This document shows, piece after piece, positions 52,220 through 60,574 of a stretch of 64,000 nucleotides of DNA; the stretch's first letter is position 1; each line of letters begins with the position of its first letter. The stretch comes from Flavobacterium praedii (GTDB taxonomy: Bacteria > Bacteroidota > Bacteroidia > Flavobacteriales > Flavobacteriaceae), in contig NZ_CP113948.1 of NCBI RefSeq assembly GCF_026810365.1, forward strand, positions 62,001 through 126,000, in the 5' to 3' direction. The translations under genes were made by a program, and so were the position numbers. The notes under the pieces were generated by a model that was not told the origin of the DNA, did not search any database, and was given only the letters and a program-made list of their open reading frames with translations.

Positions 52220-52609
52220 ATGAGAATAGACAAATATTTATGGTGTGTTCGGTATTACAAGACCAGAAACATGGTAACCGAAGCGTGTAAAAAAAATCAT
52301 ATTACCGTAAATGGCCTTGTTGCCAAACCATCGAAAGAAGTTTTTCCTACCGATAGAATTACTTTTAGAAAAGACCAAATTACACAAATTATTACCGTAC
52401 TTGATATTCCTGATAATCGAGTAGGTGCTAAACTTGTTGATATTTACAGGAAAAACGAAACACCTCCAGAAGCTTATGCACACTTAGAATTATTAAAATT
52501 ATCTAAAGAGCATTATAGAAAAAACGGAACAGGAAGGCCTACCAAAAAAGACAGAAGAGATATTGATGAATTTGGAAATGAAATAATAGAAGAATATGAA
52601 ACAGACTAG
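52220..52609 (+). CDS. S4-domain RNA-binding protein (HslR-like)
   Basis: This is a small RNA-binding protein of about 129 residues. The S4 fold is plain: MRIDKYLWCVRYYKTRNMVTEACKKNHITVNG is split into the usual helix-turn and VNGLVAKPSKEVFPTDRI. HslR relatives bind stalled 50S subunits carrying nascent tRNA, so a role in ribosome rescue is likely. The C-terminal GTGRPTKKDRRDIDEF tail is typical. The longer frame back to 52133 runs through the promoter region and is rejected. Confidence 0.88.
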   Translation: MRIDKYLWCVRYYKTRNMVTEACKKNHITVNGLVAKPSKEVFPTDRITFRKDQITQIITVLDIPDNRVGAKLVDIYRKNETPPEAYAHLELLKLSKEHYRKNGTGRPTKKDRRDIDEFGNEIIEEYETD

Positions 52610-52698
52610 TTTATTAGGCCTCCAATTTTAGAATTGGATTTAATAACTTAATTTCTTCTAACTTTTTTATCTTTGAAAAAACAAAACAGCATTATATT

Positions 52699-53199
52699 AT
52701 GAGTAAAAATATCATCCTAACGAATCAACAAATAGAGCATACTATCAAAAGAATTGCATATCAAATCTATGAAACTTTTGTAGATGATGATGAAATTGTA
52801 ATTGCGGGTATTACTAGAAATGGTTTTGTTTTTGCTGAAAAAATCGCGCAATCATTAGCTTCTATTTCGCCTGCCAAGATTTCATTATGTGAGGTACACG
52901 TAGATAAACAGAATCCTCAATTGCCTATTACTACATCTTTGACAAAAGAACAATACAGTAACAAAGGATTGATTCTTGTAGATGATGTGTTGAGTTCTGG
53001 AACTACATTAATATATGCTGTCAGACATTTTTTAGATGTTCCTTTAAAAAAGTTTAAAACAGCGGTACTTGTCGATAGAAATCACAAAAAATACCCTATT
53101 AAAGCCGATTTTAAAGGAATATCACTTTCTACTTCTCTTTTAGAACATGTTGATGTTGTTTTTGAAAAAAACGGTGAAAGCTACGCTACGTTAAGTTAG
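52699..53199 (+). CDS. Phosphoribosyltransferase-family protein (PyrR-like)
   Basis: This 166-residue type I phosphoribosyltransferase has the PRPP loop ILVDDVLSSGTTLIYAV. The N-terminal hood and IVIAGITRNGFVFAEKIAQ match PyrR/Hpt-like folds. It may be a base-salvage enzyme or a regulator of the PyrR type; the substrate is not determined. No pyr attenuator is visible nearby. Its last nine bases overlap the end of the convergent shikimate kinase gene. Confidence 0.85.
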   Translation: MSKNIILTNQQIEHTIKRIAYQIYETFVDDDEIVIAGITRNGFVFAEKIAQSLASISPAKISLCEVHVDKQNPQLPITTSLTKEQYSNKGLILVDDVLSSGTTLIYAVRHFLDVPLKKFKTAVLVDRNHKKYPIKADFKGISLSTSLLEHVDVVFEKNGESYATLS

Positions 53200-53709
53200 T
53201 AGATTTAATATATCATTTACCGTTTCTTCAATGGTTTTATCATCCACGTTCACTTTATATTGAGCGTGGTTGTAATAAAAGCTTCTGTCAAACAGATGTT
53301 TTGCAATAAATTCTCTCATCTCTTCCTCATTTTTATCAGCTATTAGGGGCCTTTTGGCTTTATTTGATACTAATCTTTTATATAAAGTATCTATAGAGGC
53401 TTTTAAGTAAATTGATGTCACATGATCTCCTTTTAATAATTCATGATTATTGGCATAACAAGGAGTTCCTCCTCCTAAACCAATAATTATCTCCTCTGGA
53501 AGGTTCAATAATTCGACAAAATGAGTGTGCTCTAATTTTCTAAAATAGATCTCTCCATGGTTCTCGAAAATTTGATTTATGGTCAAATTTGTTTTTTTTT
53601 CTATAAATTCATCCAAATCAACATACGGAATTTGAATCTTTCCTGATAGCTTATTGGCAATTGTCGACTTCCCGCAACCCATATACCCTAATAATATGAT
53701 TTTTTTCAT
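53191..53709 (-). CDS. aroK: Shikimate kinase
   Basis: It phosphorylates shikimate with ATP in aromatic amino-acid synthesis. At 172 residues it is a full-length member. The P-loop GYMGCGKSTIANKL, the YVDLDEFIE block (Walker-B-like, shikimate-binding Asp), the GGGTPC loop and the lid RPLIADKNEEEMREF are intact. It converges on the phosphoribosyltransferase gene with a 9-bp overlap of coding ends. Confidence 0.95.
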   Translation of the reverse strand: MKKIILLGYMGCGKSTIANKLSGKIQIPYVDLDEFIEKKTNLTINQIFENHGEIYFRKLEHTHFVELLNLPEEIIIGLGGGTPCYANNHELLKGDHVTSIYLKASIDTLYKRLVSNKAKRPLIADKNEEEMREFIAKHLFDRSFYYNHAQYKVNVDDKTIEETVNDILNLLT

Positions 53710-53780
53710 TTGAATAAGCCTCTACAAATTAAGGCGTTAAGATTATTTGATTAAAAAAGACAAATTTATAATAAAAATGC

Positions 53781-53812
53781 TTGGAAACTTCGAAAAAAAG
53801 TCCTTATATTTG
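53781..53812 (+). promoter_or_regulatory. Promoter of the tRNA-Lys genes
   Basis: TTG (53781-53783) and TATATTTG (53805-53812) are 21 bases apart, 24 bp before the first tRNA-Lys. Confidence 0.72.
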
Positions 53813-53836
53813 CACCCGCATTCAAGGAAAGAATAT

Positions 53837-53909
53837 GACTCGATAGCTCAGTTGGTAGAGCACATCACTTTTAATGATGGGGTCCTGGGTTCGAGCCCCA
53901 GTCGGGTCA
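53837..53909 (+). tRNA. tRNA-Lys (anticodon TTT), copy 1
   Basis: 73-bp cloverleaf: acceptor GACTCGA/TCGGGTC, anticodon loop CTTTTAA, T-arm with GGTTCGAGCCC. The 3' CCA is not encoded. Confidence 0.97.
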
Positions 53910-53947
53910 CAATTTTAGTGATCAACACATAATTTTCTTGAAGCATT

Positions 53948-54020
53948 GACTCGATAGCTCAGTTGGTAGAGCACATCACTTTTAATGATGGGGTCCTGGG
54001 TTCGAGCCCCAGTCGGGTCA
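53948..54020 (+). tRNA. tRNA-Lys (anticodon TTT), copy 2
   Basis: Identical in all 73 positions to copy 1, 38 bp downstream. A hairpin terminator follows at 54022. Confidence 0.97.
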
Positions 54021-54021
54021 C

Positions 54022-54059
54022 AAAAGGTCGAGTAATTTATTACTTGACCTTTTTTTTTT
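54022..54059 (+). terminator. Terminator after the tRNA-Lys pair
   Basis: AAAAGGTC with AGTAA pairs with TTACT and GACCTTTT, then a T-run. It separates the tRNA-Lys pair from tRNA-Leu. Confidence 0.8.
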
Positions 54060-54062
54060 AAA

Positions 54063-54145
54063 GGCCACGTGGAGAAACGGTAGACTTGCCAGCTTGAGGG
54101 GCTGGTGCTCGCAAGGGCGTGTGGGTTCAAATCCCACCGTGGTCA
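54063..54145 (+). tRNA. tRNA-Leu (anticodon GAG)
   Basis: 83-bp class II tRNA: acceptor GGCCACG/CGTGGTC (one G-T pair), anticodon stem CCAGC/GCTGG with loop TTGAGGG, and a long variable arm (GTGCTCGCAAGGGCGT). Confidence 0.96.
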
Positions 54146-54150
54146 CTAGA

Positions 54151-54188
54151 TGGGACAAAGAAGAAATATTCTTCTTTGTCCCATTTTT
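54151..54188 (+). terminator. tRNA-Leu terminator
   Basis: TGGGACAAAGAAGAA / TTCTTCTTTGTCCCA, a perfect 15-bp stem, followed by TTTTTAT. Confidence 0.85.
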
Positions 54189-54348
54189 ATTTGGGTCTAA
54201 ACTGTTATTAATTATAGGGTTAACATTTTTTTTTCAGAATCTAGATACTTTTAATAATAATTTGAAGAGTACAATATTACTGGAATAAAAACGTTAATAG
54301 TCAAAAATACATTGTGTTGTAAATTTGGTTCTGTCGAAAAAGTAGCCC

Positions 54349-54684
54349 ATGAAAAATTTTGTAAAAACTTCATCTATTAAACTGATTTTATTTTTTTGTT
54401 TTAGCTTTTTGTTTTTAGGAATCACAAATGCCAATTCTCAGACTGTGCGTTATGATAGTGTAAGCAAACAAAAATACATACTTGTTGATGTTGACAAAAC
54501 ATACGAACGCATAGTCGATAAAGGATACGAATCCCTTGAATTGTTCGAATCGCTTGGCAATTATTATTATGAAAATAAAAATTTTAAAAAATCAAAGCTC
54601 TATTTCGACAAACTTTTCGTTAAATACAAACTTTCCCAAATTTCGAAAAAAAGTATTGAGCGATATCATAGTATAAGTAAATAA
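54349..54684 (+). CDS. Small secreted TPR-like protein
   Basis: This is a 111-residue protein of unknown function. The signal peptide (to about residue 31, NANSQ) is followed by one helical hairpin, SLELFESLGNYYYENKNFKK with SKLYFDKLF, which looks like a single TPR motif. It resembles the start of larger Bacteroidota TPR/OmpA proteins, so it could be a short relative or a remnant. A terminator follows. Confidence 0.65.
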   Translation: MKNFVKTSSIKLILFFCFSFLFLGITNANSQTVRYDSVSKQKYILVDVDKTYERIVDKGYESLELFESLGNYYYENKNFKKSKLYFDKLFVKYKLSQISKKSIERYHSISK

Positions 54685-54717
54685 CATTTTAAACAAGACT
54701 TTCAATAAGACTCAATT

Positions 54718-54756
54718 AACAGTAACCAAATTTCAGTTACTGTTTTTTTTTTTTTT
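54718..54756 (+). terminator. Terminator after the TPR-like gene
   Basis: AACAGTAAC and GTTACTGTT pair, followed by about 14 T. Confidence 0.85.
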
Positions 54757-54855
54757 GTAAAAAAAAGCAATACCCAAAATCCTAATTTAAAACCTAGTGT
54801 AAAGTTTAAAAATAATAGTAACTTTCAGCTTCTTAATTGCAAAAATCACATTCAA

Positions 54856-55314
54856 ATGATTACACTTATTATCAATAAAAAGAAATACAGTCTCGATGTA
54901 GATCCCGATATGCCATTGCTTTGGGCTATTCGAGACAGTATTGGACTTACAGGAACTAAATTTGGATGCGGAATTGGTGCCTGTGGTGCTTGCAAAGTAT
55001 TGATTGATAATGTGGCGACTTATTCATGTCTGACTCCTGTTTCAACCGTTATTGGGAAAAGCATAACTACTATTGAAGGGACCTCTGAAAATTTACAATT
55101 ATTGCAAAAAGCGTGGGAAGAATTTAATGTTCCTCAATGCGGCTATTGCCAACCAGGGCAATTGATAACCGCTACTTCTTTACTTAATTCCAATAAAAAT
55201 CCGTCGGATATAGATATTGACGATGCCATGAGTGGGAATATTTGCCGTTGTGGAACGTACCAACGCATCAAAAGTGCCATTAAGCATACAGTTTCTCTTA
55301 AAAAACAACGATAG
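54856..55314 (+). CDS. iorA: Molybdenum hydroxylase, 2Fe-2S subunit
   Basis: This is the electron-transfer subunit of a xanthine-oxidase-family enzyme, isoquinoline 1-oxidoreductase alpha type, of 152 residues. The plant-ferredoxin-like cluster is CGIGACGAC followed by a distant Cys (ATYSC). The second cluster domain has CGYCQPGQ and NICRCGTYQRI. Both 2Fe-2S sites are intact. The gene is 2 bp ahead of the large subunit. The name Ior is by homology; the real substrate (an N-heterocycle or aldehyde) is not known. Confidence 0.92.
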   Translation: MITLIINKKKYSLDVDPDMPLLWAIRDSIGLTGTKFGCGIGACGACKVLIDNVATYSCLTPVSTVIGKSITTIEGTSENLQLLQKAWEEFNVPQCGYCQPGQLITATSLLNSNKNPSDIDIDDAMSGNICRCGTYQRIKSAIKHTVSLKKQR

Positions 55315-55316
55315 GC

Positions 55317-57500
55317 ATGGGTGAAATTCAAAACATAAGTAGAAGAACCTTTATAAAAAATGTTGGATTAGCTTCAGGCGGCTTAATCTTAGCTTGTAAT
55401 TATACTTTATTTTCTAATGAAACCGAAGATGGAAACATAGCTGAATTCAATCCCAATCTATTCGTTCAATTAAATTCGGATGGAAGTCTTTTTATAGTTT
55501 GCTCGCGATCCGAGATGGGGAATGGAGTACGAACTTCCATGACATCTATCGTTGCTGATGAAATGGAAGCTGATTGGAAAAGAGTTGTAGTTAAACAAGC
55601 AGTCGGAGATGCTAAATATGGAGATCAAAATACAGATGGTTCCAGAAGTGTAACTGATTTTTACGAAACCATGCGTACAATGGGGGCAATGACCCGAATG
55701 ATGTTGATTACTGCTGCTGCAAAAACATGGCAAGTTCCTGAAAGTGAATGTACCGCCCAAAATCACTTTATTATTCATACTAGTGGAAAAAAAATAGGAT
55801 TTGGAGAATTAGTAGATTTAGTAAAAACATTACCCGTTCCAACAAATATCACTTACAAAAACCCAAAAGATTTCAAATACATTGGCAAAACCCTAAAAAG
55901 TATCGACGTTAAAGAATTTTCAAACGGAAGTGCCATTTACGGTCTTGATAAACGCTTACCCAACATGAAAGTTGTGGCTATTGCCAGATGTCCCGTTACC
56001 TTTGGAACCGTCAAATCTTTTAACAAAACTGCTGCCATGAAAATTCGCGGTGTTGAGGATGTAATCGAATTTCCAAGAATCGAAAGACCTTTTGGACCAT
56101 TAGGAGGTGTTGCTGTAATCGCTTCAAATACTTGGGCAGCATTTAAAGGAAAAGAAGCGCTCGAAATACAATGGAATTACGGCAAAAACGAAAGTTATGA
56201 TTCGGATGCCTATAGAACCGAATTGACAGAAAGGGTACATAAATCGGGAAAGGTTGAAAAAGAAACGGGGGATATAAGTAAAGCTTTTAAGGAAGCAGCA
56301 AAAGTGGTTGAAAGTACTTTTCAATTACCACATCTAGCACATGCACCTATGGAGGTTCCCAATGCTGTGGCGTGGGTGCAAGGAGATACGTGCGAAGTTT
56401 GGGCTCCAACCCAATCTCCACAAACAGCAAGAGAAGAAGTTTTTACATATCTAGGAACTACAATTGATAAAGTCACTATAAATGTAACGTTTCTTGGAGG
56501 TGGCTTTGGTCGTAAATCAAAACCAGATTATATTGTAGAAGCTGTCATGGTTTCTAAAGCAATTAATGCTCCAGTTCAAGTTGTTTGGACACGGGAAGAT
56601 GACATAAAACATGGTTACTATCACACAGTGAGTTCTCAATATATGAAAGCATCGCTAGACAATCAAGGTAATGTTACCGGTTGGTTACACCGTTCTGCTT
56701 TTCCTTCGATTGCATCAACCTTTCAGCCTGGAACTGAATATCCTGCAGGTTGGGAAATTGCCACAGCTGCAGATGTTCCTTTTGATATAAAAAACATGAA
56801 AATTGAATCGGCAAAAGCTCCTGCAATGGTTCGAATTGGCTGGATGCGATCGGTAATCAATATTCTACACGGATTTTCTATCAATGTTTTTGCCGATGAA
56901 TTGGCACATGCAGCCAAACAAGATCCTTTGGAATTCCGATTGAAATTAATTGGAGCGGATCGTATCGAAGACACTAAAGATCCTATTAAATACAATACGG
57001 CTCGCCTCAAAAATGTTTTAAAGAAGGCAGCCAAAAATGCCAACTGGGGAAGACCATTACCCAAAGGACATGCATACGGACTTGCGGTTCAATATAGTTT
57101 TTATTCCTACGTTGCCTCGGTAGTCGAAGTTTCTATGATTGATGATAAAGTAAAAGTTCATAACATTTATACGGTTATTGATTGCGGAACGGCTGTCAAT
57201 AGAGATACCATAAAAGCCCAATTAGAAGGAGCTGCTATCTTTGGGATGTCATTAGCATACTACGGGAAAATTACGGCTAAGGATGGCGCTATCGAACAAA
57301 ATAGCTATAGTGATTATCGAATGATTCGAATGAACGAAGCCCCCAAAGTACATGTCGAAATTGTTGATAGCACCGAAAAACCAACTGGAGTAGGGGAGCC
57401 AGGTGTTCCTGTTATTGCCCCTGCTATAATCAATGCGATATTTAAACTAACAGGAAAACGATATTACAATTTACCGTTAAGCGATTACGATCTAGTTTAA
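55317..57500 (+). CDS. iorB: Molybdenum hydroxylase, molybdopterin-binding subunit
   Basis: This is the catalytic subunit of 727 residues, with a Tat-like signal (SRRTFIKNVGLASGG near the N-terminus) that suggests export or membrane attachment. Molybdopterin-binding signatures are present: VTFLGGGFGRKSKPDY, APAMVRIGWMRSV and near the end GVGEPGVPVIAPA with the catalytic Glu. The a/b hammerhead region is recognisable near 200. With the 2Fe-2S subunit it forms a periplasmic hydroxylase. No cytochrome partner is in the window, so the electron acceptor is unknown. Confidence 0.92.
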   Translation: MGEIQNISRRTFIKNVGLASGGLILACNYTLFSNETEDGNIAEFNPNLFVQLNSDGSLFIVCSRSEMGNGVRTSMTSIVADEMEADWKRVVVKQAVGDAKYGDQNTDGSRSVTDFYETMRTMGAMTRMMLITAAAKTWQVPESECTAQNHFIIHTSGKKIGFGELVDLVKTLPVPTNITYKNPKDFKYIGKTLKSIDVKEFSNGSAIYGLDKRLPNMKVVAIARCPVTFGTVKSFNKTAAMKIRGVEDVIEFPRIERPFGPLGGVAVIASNTWAAFKGKEALEIQWNYGKNESYDSDAYRTELTERVHKSGKVEKETGDISKAFKEAAKVVESTFQLPHLAHAPMEVPNAVAWVQGDTCEVWAPTQSPQTAREEVFTYLGTTIDKVTINVTFLGGGFGRKSKPDYIVEAVMVSKAINAPVQVVWTREDDIKHGYYHTVSSQYMKASLDNQGNVTGWLHRSAFPSIASTFQPGTEYPAGWEIATAADVPFDIKNMKIESAKAPAMVRIGWMRSVINILHGFSINVFADELAHAAKQDPLEFRLKLIGADRIEDTKDPIKYNTARLKNVLKKAAKNANWGRPLPKGHAYGLAVQYSFYSYVASVVEVSMIDDKVKVHNIYTVIDCGTAVNRDTIKAQLEGAAIFGMSLAYYGKITAKDGAIEQNSYSDYRMIRMNEAPKVHVEIVDSTEKPTGVGEPGVPVIAPAIINAIFKLTGKRYYNLPLSDYDLV

Positions 57501-57537
57501 TAGGCCTAACCAAAGCAATACTAAATCAATAAAATTA

Positions 57538-57612
57538 GCCACAGATTAAATCGATTTTCACAGATTCCTTTCTGACACTACAAAAATCTGTGAAATCTGT
57601 GAAATCTTTGGC
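57538..57612. repeat. Dyad repeat with CACAGATT/AATCTGTG units
   Basis: GCCACAGATT and TTTCACAGATT on the left pair with AATCTGTGAAA and AATCTTTGGC on the right. It lies between iorB and the XdhC gene. Similar sequences are common in intergenic DNA of flavobacteria. Confidence 0.65.
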
Positions 57613-57696
57613 AAAAAATACGGGATAAGTTTTGCGGACAATTCTATTGTTTAATTTAGTTATAAATAAAAAATCCTCAACGAATACCTATTCTTA

Positions 57697-58458
57697 ATGA
57701 ACAATTGGATTGAACTATTACACGATTTTAAAAGCAAAAAGAAACCCGTTGCACTCGTTACTGTAACCAAAATTTTGGGTTCGGCTCCTTGCAGAGTAGC
57801 TTCTAAAATGATTGTTACCCTTCAAAAAGAAATCTATGGAACCATTGGCGGAGGAAAATTAGAATTTCAAGTAATCGATGAAGCGGTTCGTGCTATACAA
57901 GAAAATAAAATCTTAGAATGTTCGTATACTTTAGGCCCCGAATTTGAACAATGTTGCGGCGGAAAAGTAGAATTAATTATTGAACCCATGAATCAATCCC
58001 CAGAATTATACTTATTTGGTGCAGGTCATATAGGTGTTGCTATTTGCAATGTTCTAAAAGATACGCCATTCTCTATTACACTTCTGGATACTCGAGAAAA
58101 TTGGAAAAACACCATCGAAATTGATCAAACTGTCACTTACAGTTCAGTTCCTTTCGACCTTTATAAACAAAACATAAACTGGGGATCCAATTGTTATGTG
58201 GTTATTTTGACGCACGATCATAAACTCGATTTTGAAATTACGGCTTTGGCTTTGCATCAACCAACCAAATACATTGGATTGATTGGCAGCAAAACCAAGA
58301 AAAACAAATTCAATAACTTACTGATCAATGAATTGAATTACAAAGCTGGAATTTCCACAGTTCATTGCCCAATTGGATTGGATTTGGGAGGTAATTCCCC
58401 TAAAGAAATCGCCATTAGTGTTGCCTCTGAATTATTGAAAGTCTATTATGGAAAATAA
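57697..58458 (+). CDS. XdhC-family molybdenum-cofactor chaperone
   Basis: This 253-residue protein binds molybdenum cofactor, protects it and helps insert it, after sulfuration, into xanthine-oxidase-type enzymes. The N-terminal XdhC domain has GTIGGGKLEFQVIDEA and FEQCCGGKVELI. The C-terminal Rossmann domain has LFGAGHIGVAICNVL and IGLIGSKTKKNKF. It is the natural helper of the iorAB enzyme upstream. It overlaps the MobA-like gene by 11 bp. Confidence 0.92.
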   Translation: MNNWIELLHDFKSKKKPVALVTVTKILGSAPCRVASKMIVTLQKEIYGTIGGGKLEFQVIDEAVRAIQENKILECSYTLGPEFEQCCGGKVELIIEPMNQSPELYLFGAGHIGVAICNVLKDTPFSITLLDTRENWKNTIEIDQTVTYSSVPFDLYKQNINWGSNCYVVILTHDHKLDFEITALALHQPTKYIGLIGSKTKKNKFNNLLINELNYKAGISTVHCPIGLDLGGNSPKEIAISVASELLKVYYGK

Positions 58459-59089
58459 TACCGTATTTGTATTGTTGGCTGGTGGAAAATCTGAACGAAT
58501 GGGTATGGCAAAAGGCTTGCTACTATACAAGGAAAATTTTTGGATTTTGGAACAATTAAACCGAATTGCAATTTCAACTATTACCGAAGTTTTTATAGGG
58601 CTTGGGCATAATTACGAAGAATATTTAAACAAAATCCCTTCGTTTTCAGAAGCGAAATTGCATTTTGTTCTTTATAAAAATTTAAAAATAAGAGTTGTAA
58701 TAAATAAGAAACCAGAACAAGGTTCTTTCTCCACTCTTCAGACTGTTTTACAGCAAATACCCAAAAACAAATCAGTTCTGATTAATCCCATTGATATTCC
58801 AATATTGAATCCAGCCGAACTACAAAACATAATCGATGCGCAAAATCAAATTGTTCTTCCTAATTTTAAAGGCAAGAATGGTCATCCGATAAAGCTAGAT
58901 TCTGAATTTTGGAAACCCTTACTTCTCTTAAACCCAACCGATGAAAGTAGCCGATTGGATTTGGAAATCAAAAAAACAATTCCTTCCCAAATAACAAGAA
59001 TAGCAGTTACCGATTCCTGTATTCTAAAAAATTTAAACACTCCAAACGATTGGGCAGAGTTTACAAATTCAGATCAAAAATTACCATAA
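58448..59089 (+). CDS. MobA/MocA-like nucleotidyltransferase
   Basis: This 213-residue enzyme of the MobA-like NTP transferase fold has the signature LLAGGKSERMGMAKGLL and the metal-binding INPIDIPIL. It likely attaches CMP (or GMP) to molybdopterin, producing the dinucleotide form used by hydroxylases of the iorAB type. The overlap with xdhC supports joint action. Its last two codons form the start of the 58-bp direct repeat described below. Confidence 0.87.
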   Translation: MENNTVFVLLAGGKSERMGMAKGLLLYKENFWILEQLNRIAISTITEVFIGLGHNYEEYLNKIPSFSEAKLHFVLYKNLKIRVVINKKPEQGSFSTLQTVLQQIPKNKSVLINPIDIPILNPAELQNIIDAQNQIVLPNFKGKNGHPIKLDSEFWKPLLLLNPTDESSRLDLEIKKTIPSQITRIAVTDSCILKNLNTPNDWAEFTNSDQKLP

Positions 59090-59141
59090 AAAAAGAGCTC
59101 CGAAATCAATCGAAACGCTTTTTTAAAATTAAATTCAAACC
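59084..59141. repeat. Direct repeat, left copy (flank of the mmpAB module)
   Basis: This 58-bp sequence matches 60517-60574 at 54 positions, in the same orientation. All four differences lie within positions 13-17. It holds a degraded form of the terminator present in the right copy. Confidence 0.85.
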
Positions 59142-59215
59142 CAAATATAAATTAACCCAAATACTTTTCTGGTTTGAAGTTTTTCTCCCAAGGGTAAATA
59201 GGGTTAAGCTTTTTT

Positions 59216-59272
59216 CTCGCTAATGCGCTAAGGTCGGACGAATCACTTTGCGCCTTTGCGCCTTTGCGAGAG
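59216..59272. repeat. Imperfect dyad with CTTTGCGC tandem units
   Basis: CTCGCTAATGCGCTAAG on the left is similar to the reverse complement of the right side (CTTTGCGCCTTTGCGAGAG). It recalls the inner motifs of the element at 26513-26688. Confidence 0.5.
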
Positions 59273-59357
59273 TTTTAATTTAAAATATATGCGAGAATTT
59301 CTGACGCTTATTAATGTATAAGCTTATTGGACTAAAATAGATGTAACTGTTATTACA

Positions 59358-59954
59358 TCATGATTTTGCAAATTCAATCAAAGATTCAATTTTATTTGCA
59401 TCTGCCAATTTAATAGCCATTATATAATTTAATATTGAATCCGTTTGATTTACTAAATTATTTCCTCCCCAAGAAAAGAAAGAACCAACAAATAATTTCT
59501 CCATTATTAAGTCTGCTATAAGTCTAGAATGCCTCCCATTACCATTTGCAAAACAATGGATACTTACCAATCTGTGTTTAAAACGAACTGCTATTTCTTC
59601 TTGTTGGTAAACATTATTATCAATCCAAAACAAGCAGTCATCTAATAGTATTCTTAATTCAGTAGCAATTAAATAACTTTTTACTCCAATATTTTTTTCT
59701 GATTTTCTAAATTCCCCTGCCCATTTCCAAACATCGCCATACATTTTCTTATGAAGTTCTTTTATGAATTTCTCTGAAAGCAATTGTTCTTTTTTCAATT
59801 TCCGACCAAATGTCCATTGAATTGCTTTCTCTATATTTTGTTGCTCAAACTCATTCAACTCTTCACGTATTGTAATGGATTTAATTAAAAGCCCATCTTT
59901 TTCGTCCTCATCGAGTTCTGTTTGACCTTGAATGTAGTTAATCTTTAATCCCAT
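59358..59954 (-). CDS. Mobile mystery protein B (Fic-domain protein)
   Basis: This 198-residue Fic protein is likely a toxin-like enzyme that modifies a target protein with a nucleotide. The catalytic motif HCFANGNGRHSR (His133 to Arg144) matches HxFx(G/D)GNGRxxR, so activity is plausible. KMYGDVWKWAGEFRKSEKNI is the family's flap region, specific to the mobile mystery protein B group (TIGR02613). Its start overlaps the mmpA stop by 10 bp. The two are nearly always found together in mobile contexts. Confidence 0.88.
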   Translation of the reverse strand: MGLKINYIQGQTELDEDEKDGLLIKSITIREELNEFEQQNIEKAIQWTFGRKLKKEQLLSEKFIKELHKKMYGDVWKWAGEFRKSEKNIGVKSYLIATELRILLDDCLFWIDNNVYQQEEIAVRFKHRLVSIHCFANGNGRHSRLIADLIMEKLFVGSFFSWGGNNLVNQTDSILNYIMAIKLADANKIESLIEFAKS

Positions 59955-60409
59955 AAATACTTTGGCATTTCATTTTTAATCTCAACCGTTTTTTGGGCAA
60001 TAGCTTTTTTGATGCGTTCCTCAGAATTTTGCTGGTCCTCCAATGTCATGGAATTATTTGTTCGCATTACAATTTCACGAGCAATTTCATTAGCTCTTTT
60101 CTCAATCATTTGTTCCAAACTTTCGTGTTTTGACACAAAACCGTAAACCAATTTCATATCCAAAGCACGAGCCACTTGCTGCAAAGAATTAACAGAAATA
60201 GTCCCATTTACCTCACGCTCTTCCATTTGTTTAATGTTTTGAGCGGTGAAATTCATTCTATTTCCCAATTGCCGCAATGACATTTTCAAGGCAGTCCGAA
60301 AAGTATTAATCCAACCTTTTGGTGGTATAATAACCGATTGAAGCGAACGAAAAGTAATTAATTTTCTATCCGTTTGATCTAATATTAATTGTTGCTTTGT
60401 ATTTTTCAT
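59945..60409 (-). CDS. Mobile mystery protein A (HTH regulator/antitoxin-like)
   Basis: This 154-residue XRE-type DNA-binding protein belongs to TIGR02612. The helix-turn-helix is MSLRQLGNRMNFTAQNIKQME, followed by REVNGTISVNSLQQVARAL. The C-terminal charged region is probably involved in dimerisation or Fic binding. It likely represses its own operon and counteracts mystery protein B. The ATG at 60409 is chosen over TTG at 60412. A perfect 12-bp palindrome lies directly upstream. Confidence 0.88.
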   Translation of the reverse strand: MKNTKQQLILDQTDRKLITFRSLQSVIIPPKGWINTFRTALKMSLRQLGNRMNFTAQNIKQMEEREVNGTISVNSLQQVARALDMKLVYGFVSKHESLEQMIEKRANEIAREIVMRTNNSMTLEDQQNSEERIKKAIAQKTVEIKNEMPKYLWD

Positions 60410-60410
60410 C

Positions 60411-60466
60411 AACCTATAGGTTTAAAATATTACAACAAATTTAAACATATAAATTTAAAAATACAA
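60411..60466 (-). promoter_or_regulatory. mmpAB promoter with operator-like dyads
   Basis: On the minus strand TTG (60466-60464) and TAAATTTG (60443-60436) are 20 bases apart. A dyad AAATTTA/TAAATTT (60437-60456) overlaps the -7 box, and the perfect palindrome AACCTATAGGTT (60411-60422) sits just before the start codon. Confidence 0.6.
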
Positions 60467-60516
60467 CATTTTTTTAAATCTTAAGATTGAAAAAAAATGA
60501 AGTGAGTATTGATATG

Positions 60517-60574
60517 CCATAAAAAAAGCGTCTCGAAATCAATCGAAACGCTTTTTTAAAATTAAATTCAAACC
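60517..60574. repeat. Direct repeat, right copy, containing a terminator
   Basis: This is the partner of 59084-59141. It contains the hairpin AAAAAAGCGTCTCGA / TCGAAACGCTTTTTT (about 60522-60556), the terminator of the minus-strand DUF4252 gene that stops at 60574. Confidence 0.85.

Noticed and set aside
53747..53932. Short frame covering the first tRNA-Lys gene
   Set aside because: It overlaps a clear tRNA and its promoter.
53837..54145. tRNA cluster as attachment site of an integrated element
   Set aside because: No integrase, no partial tRNA copy and no foreign genes are found next to it.
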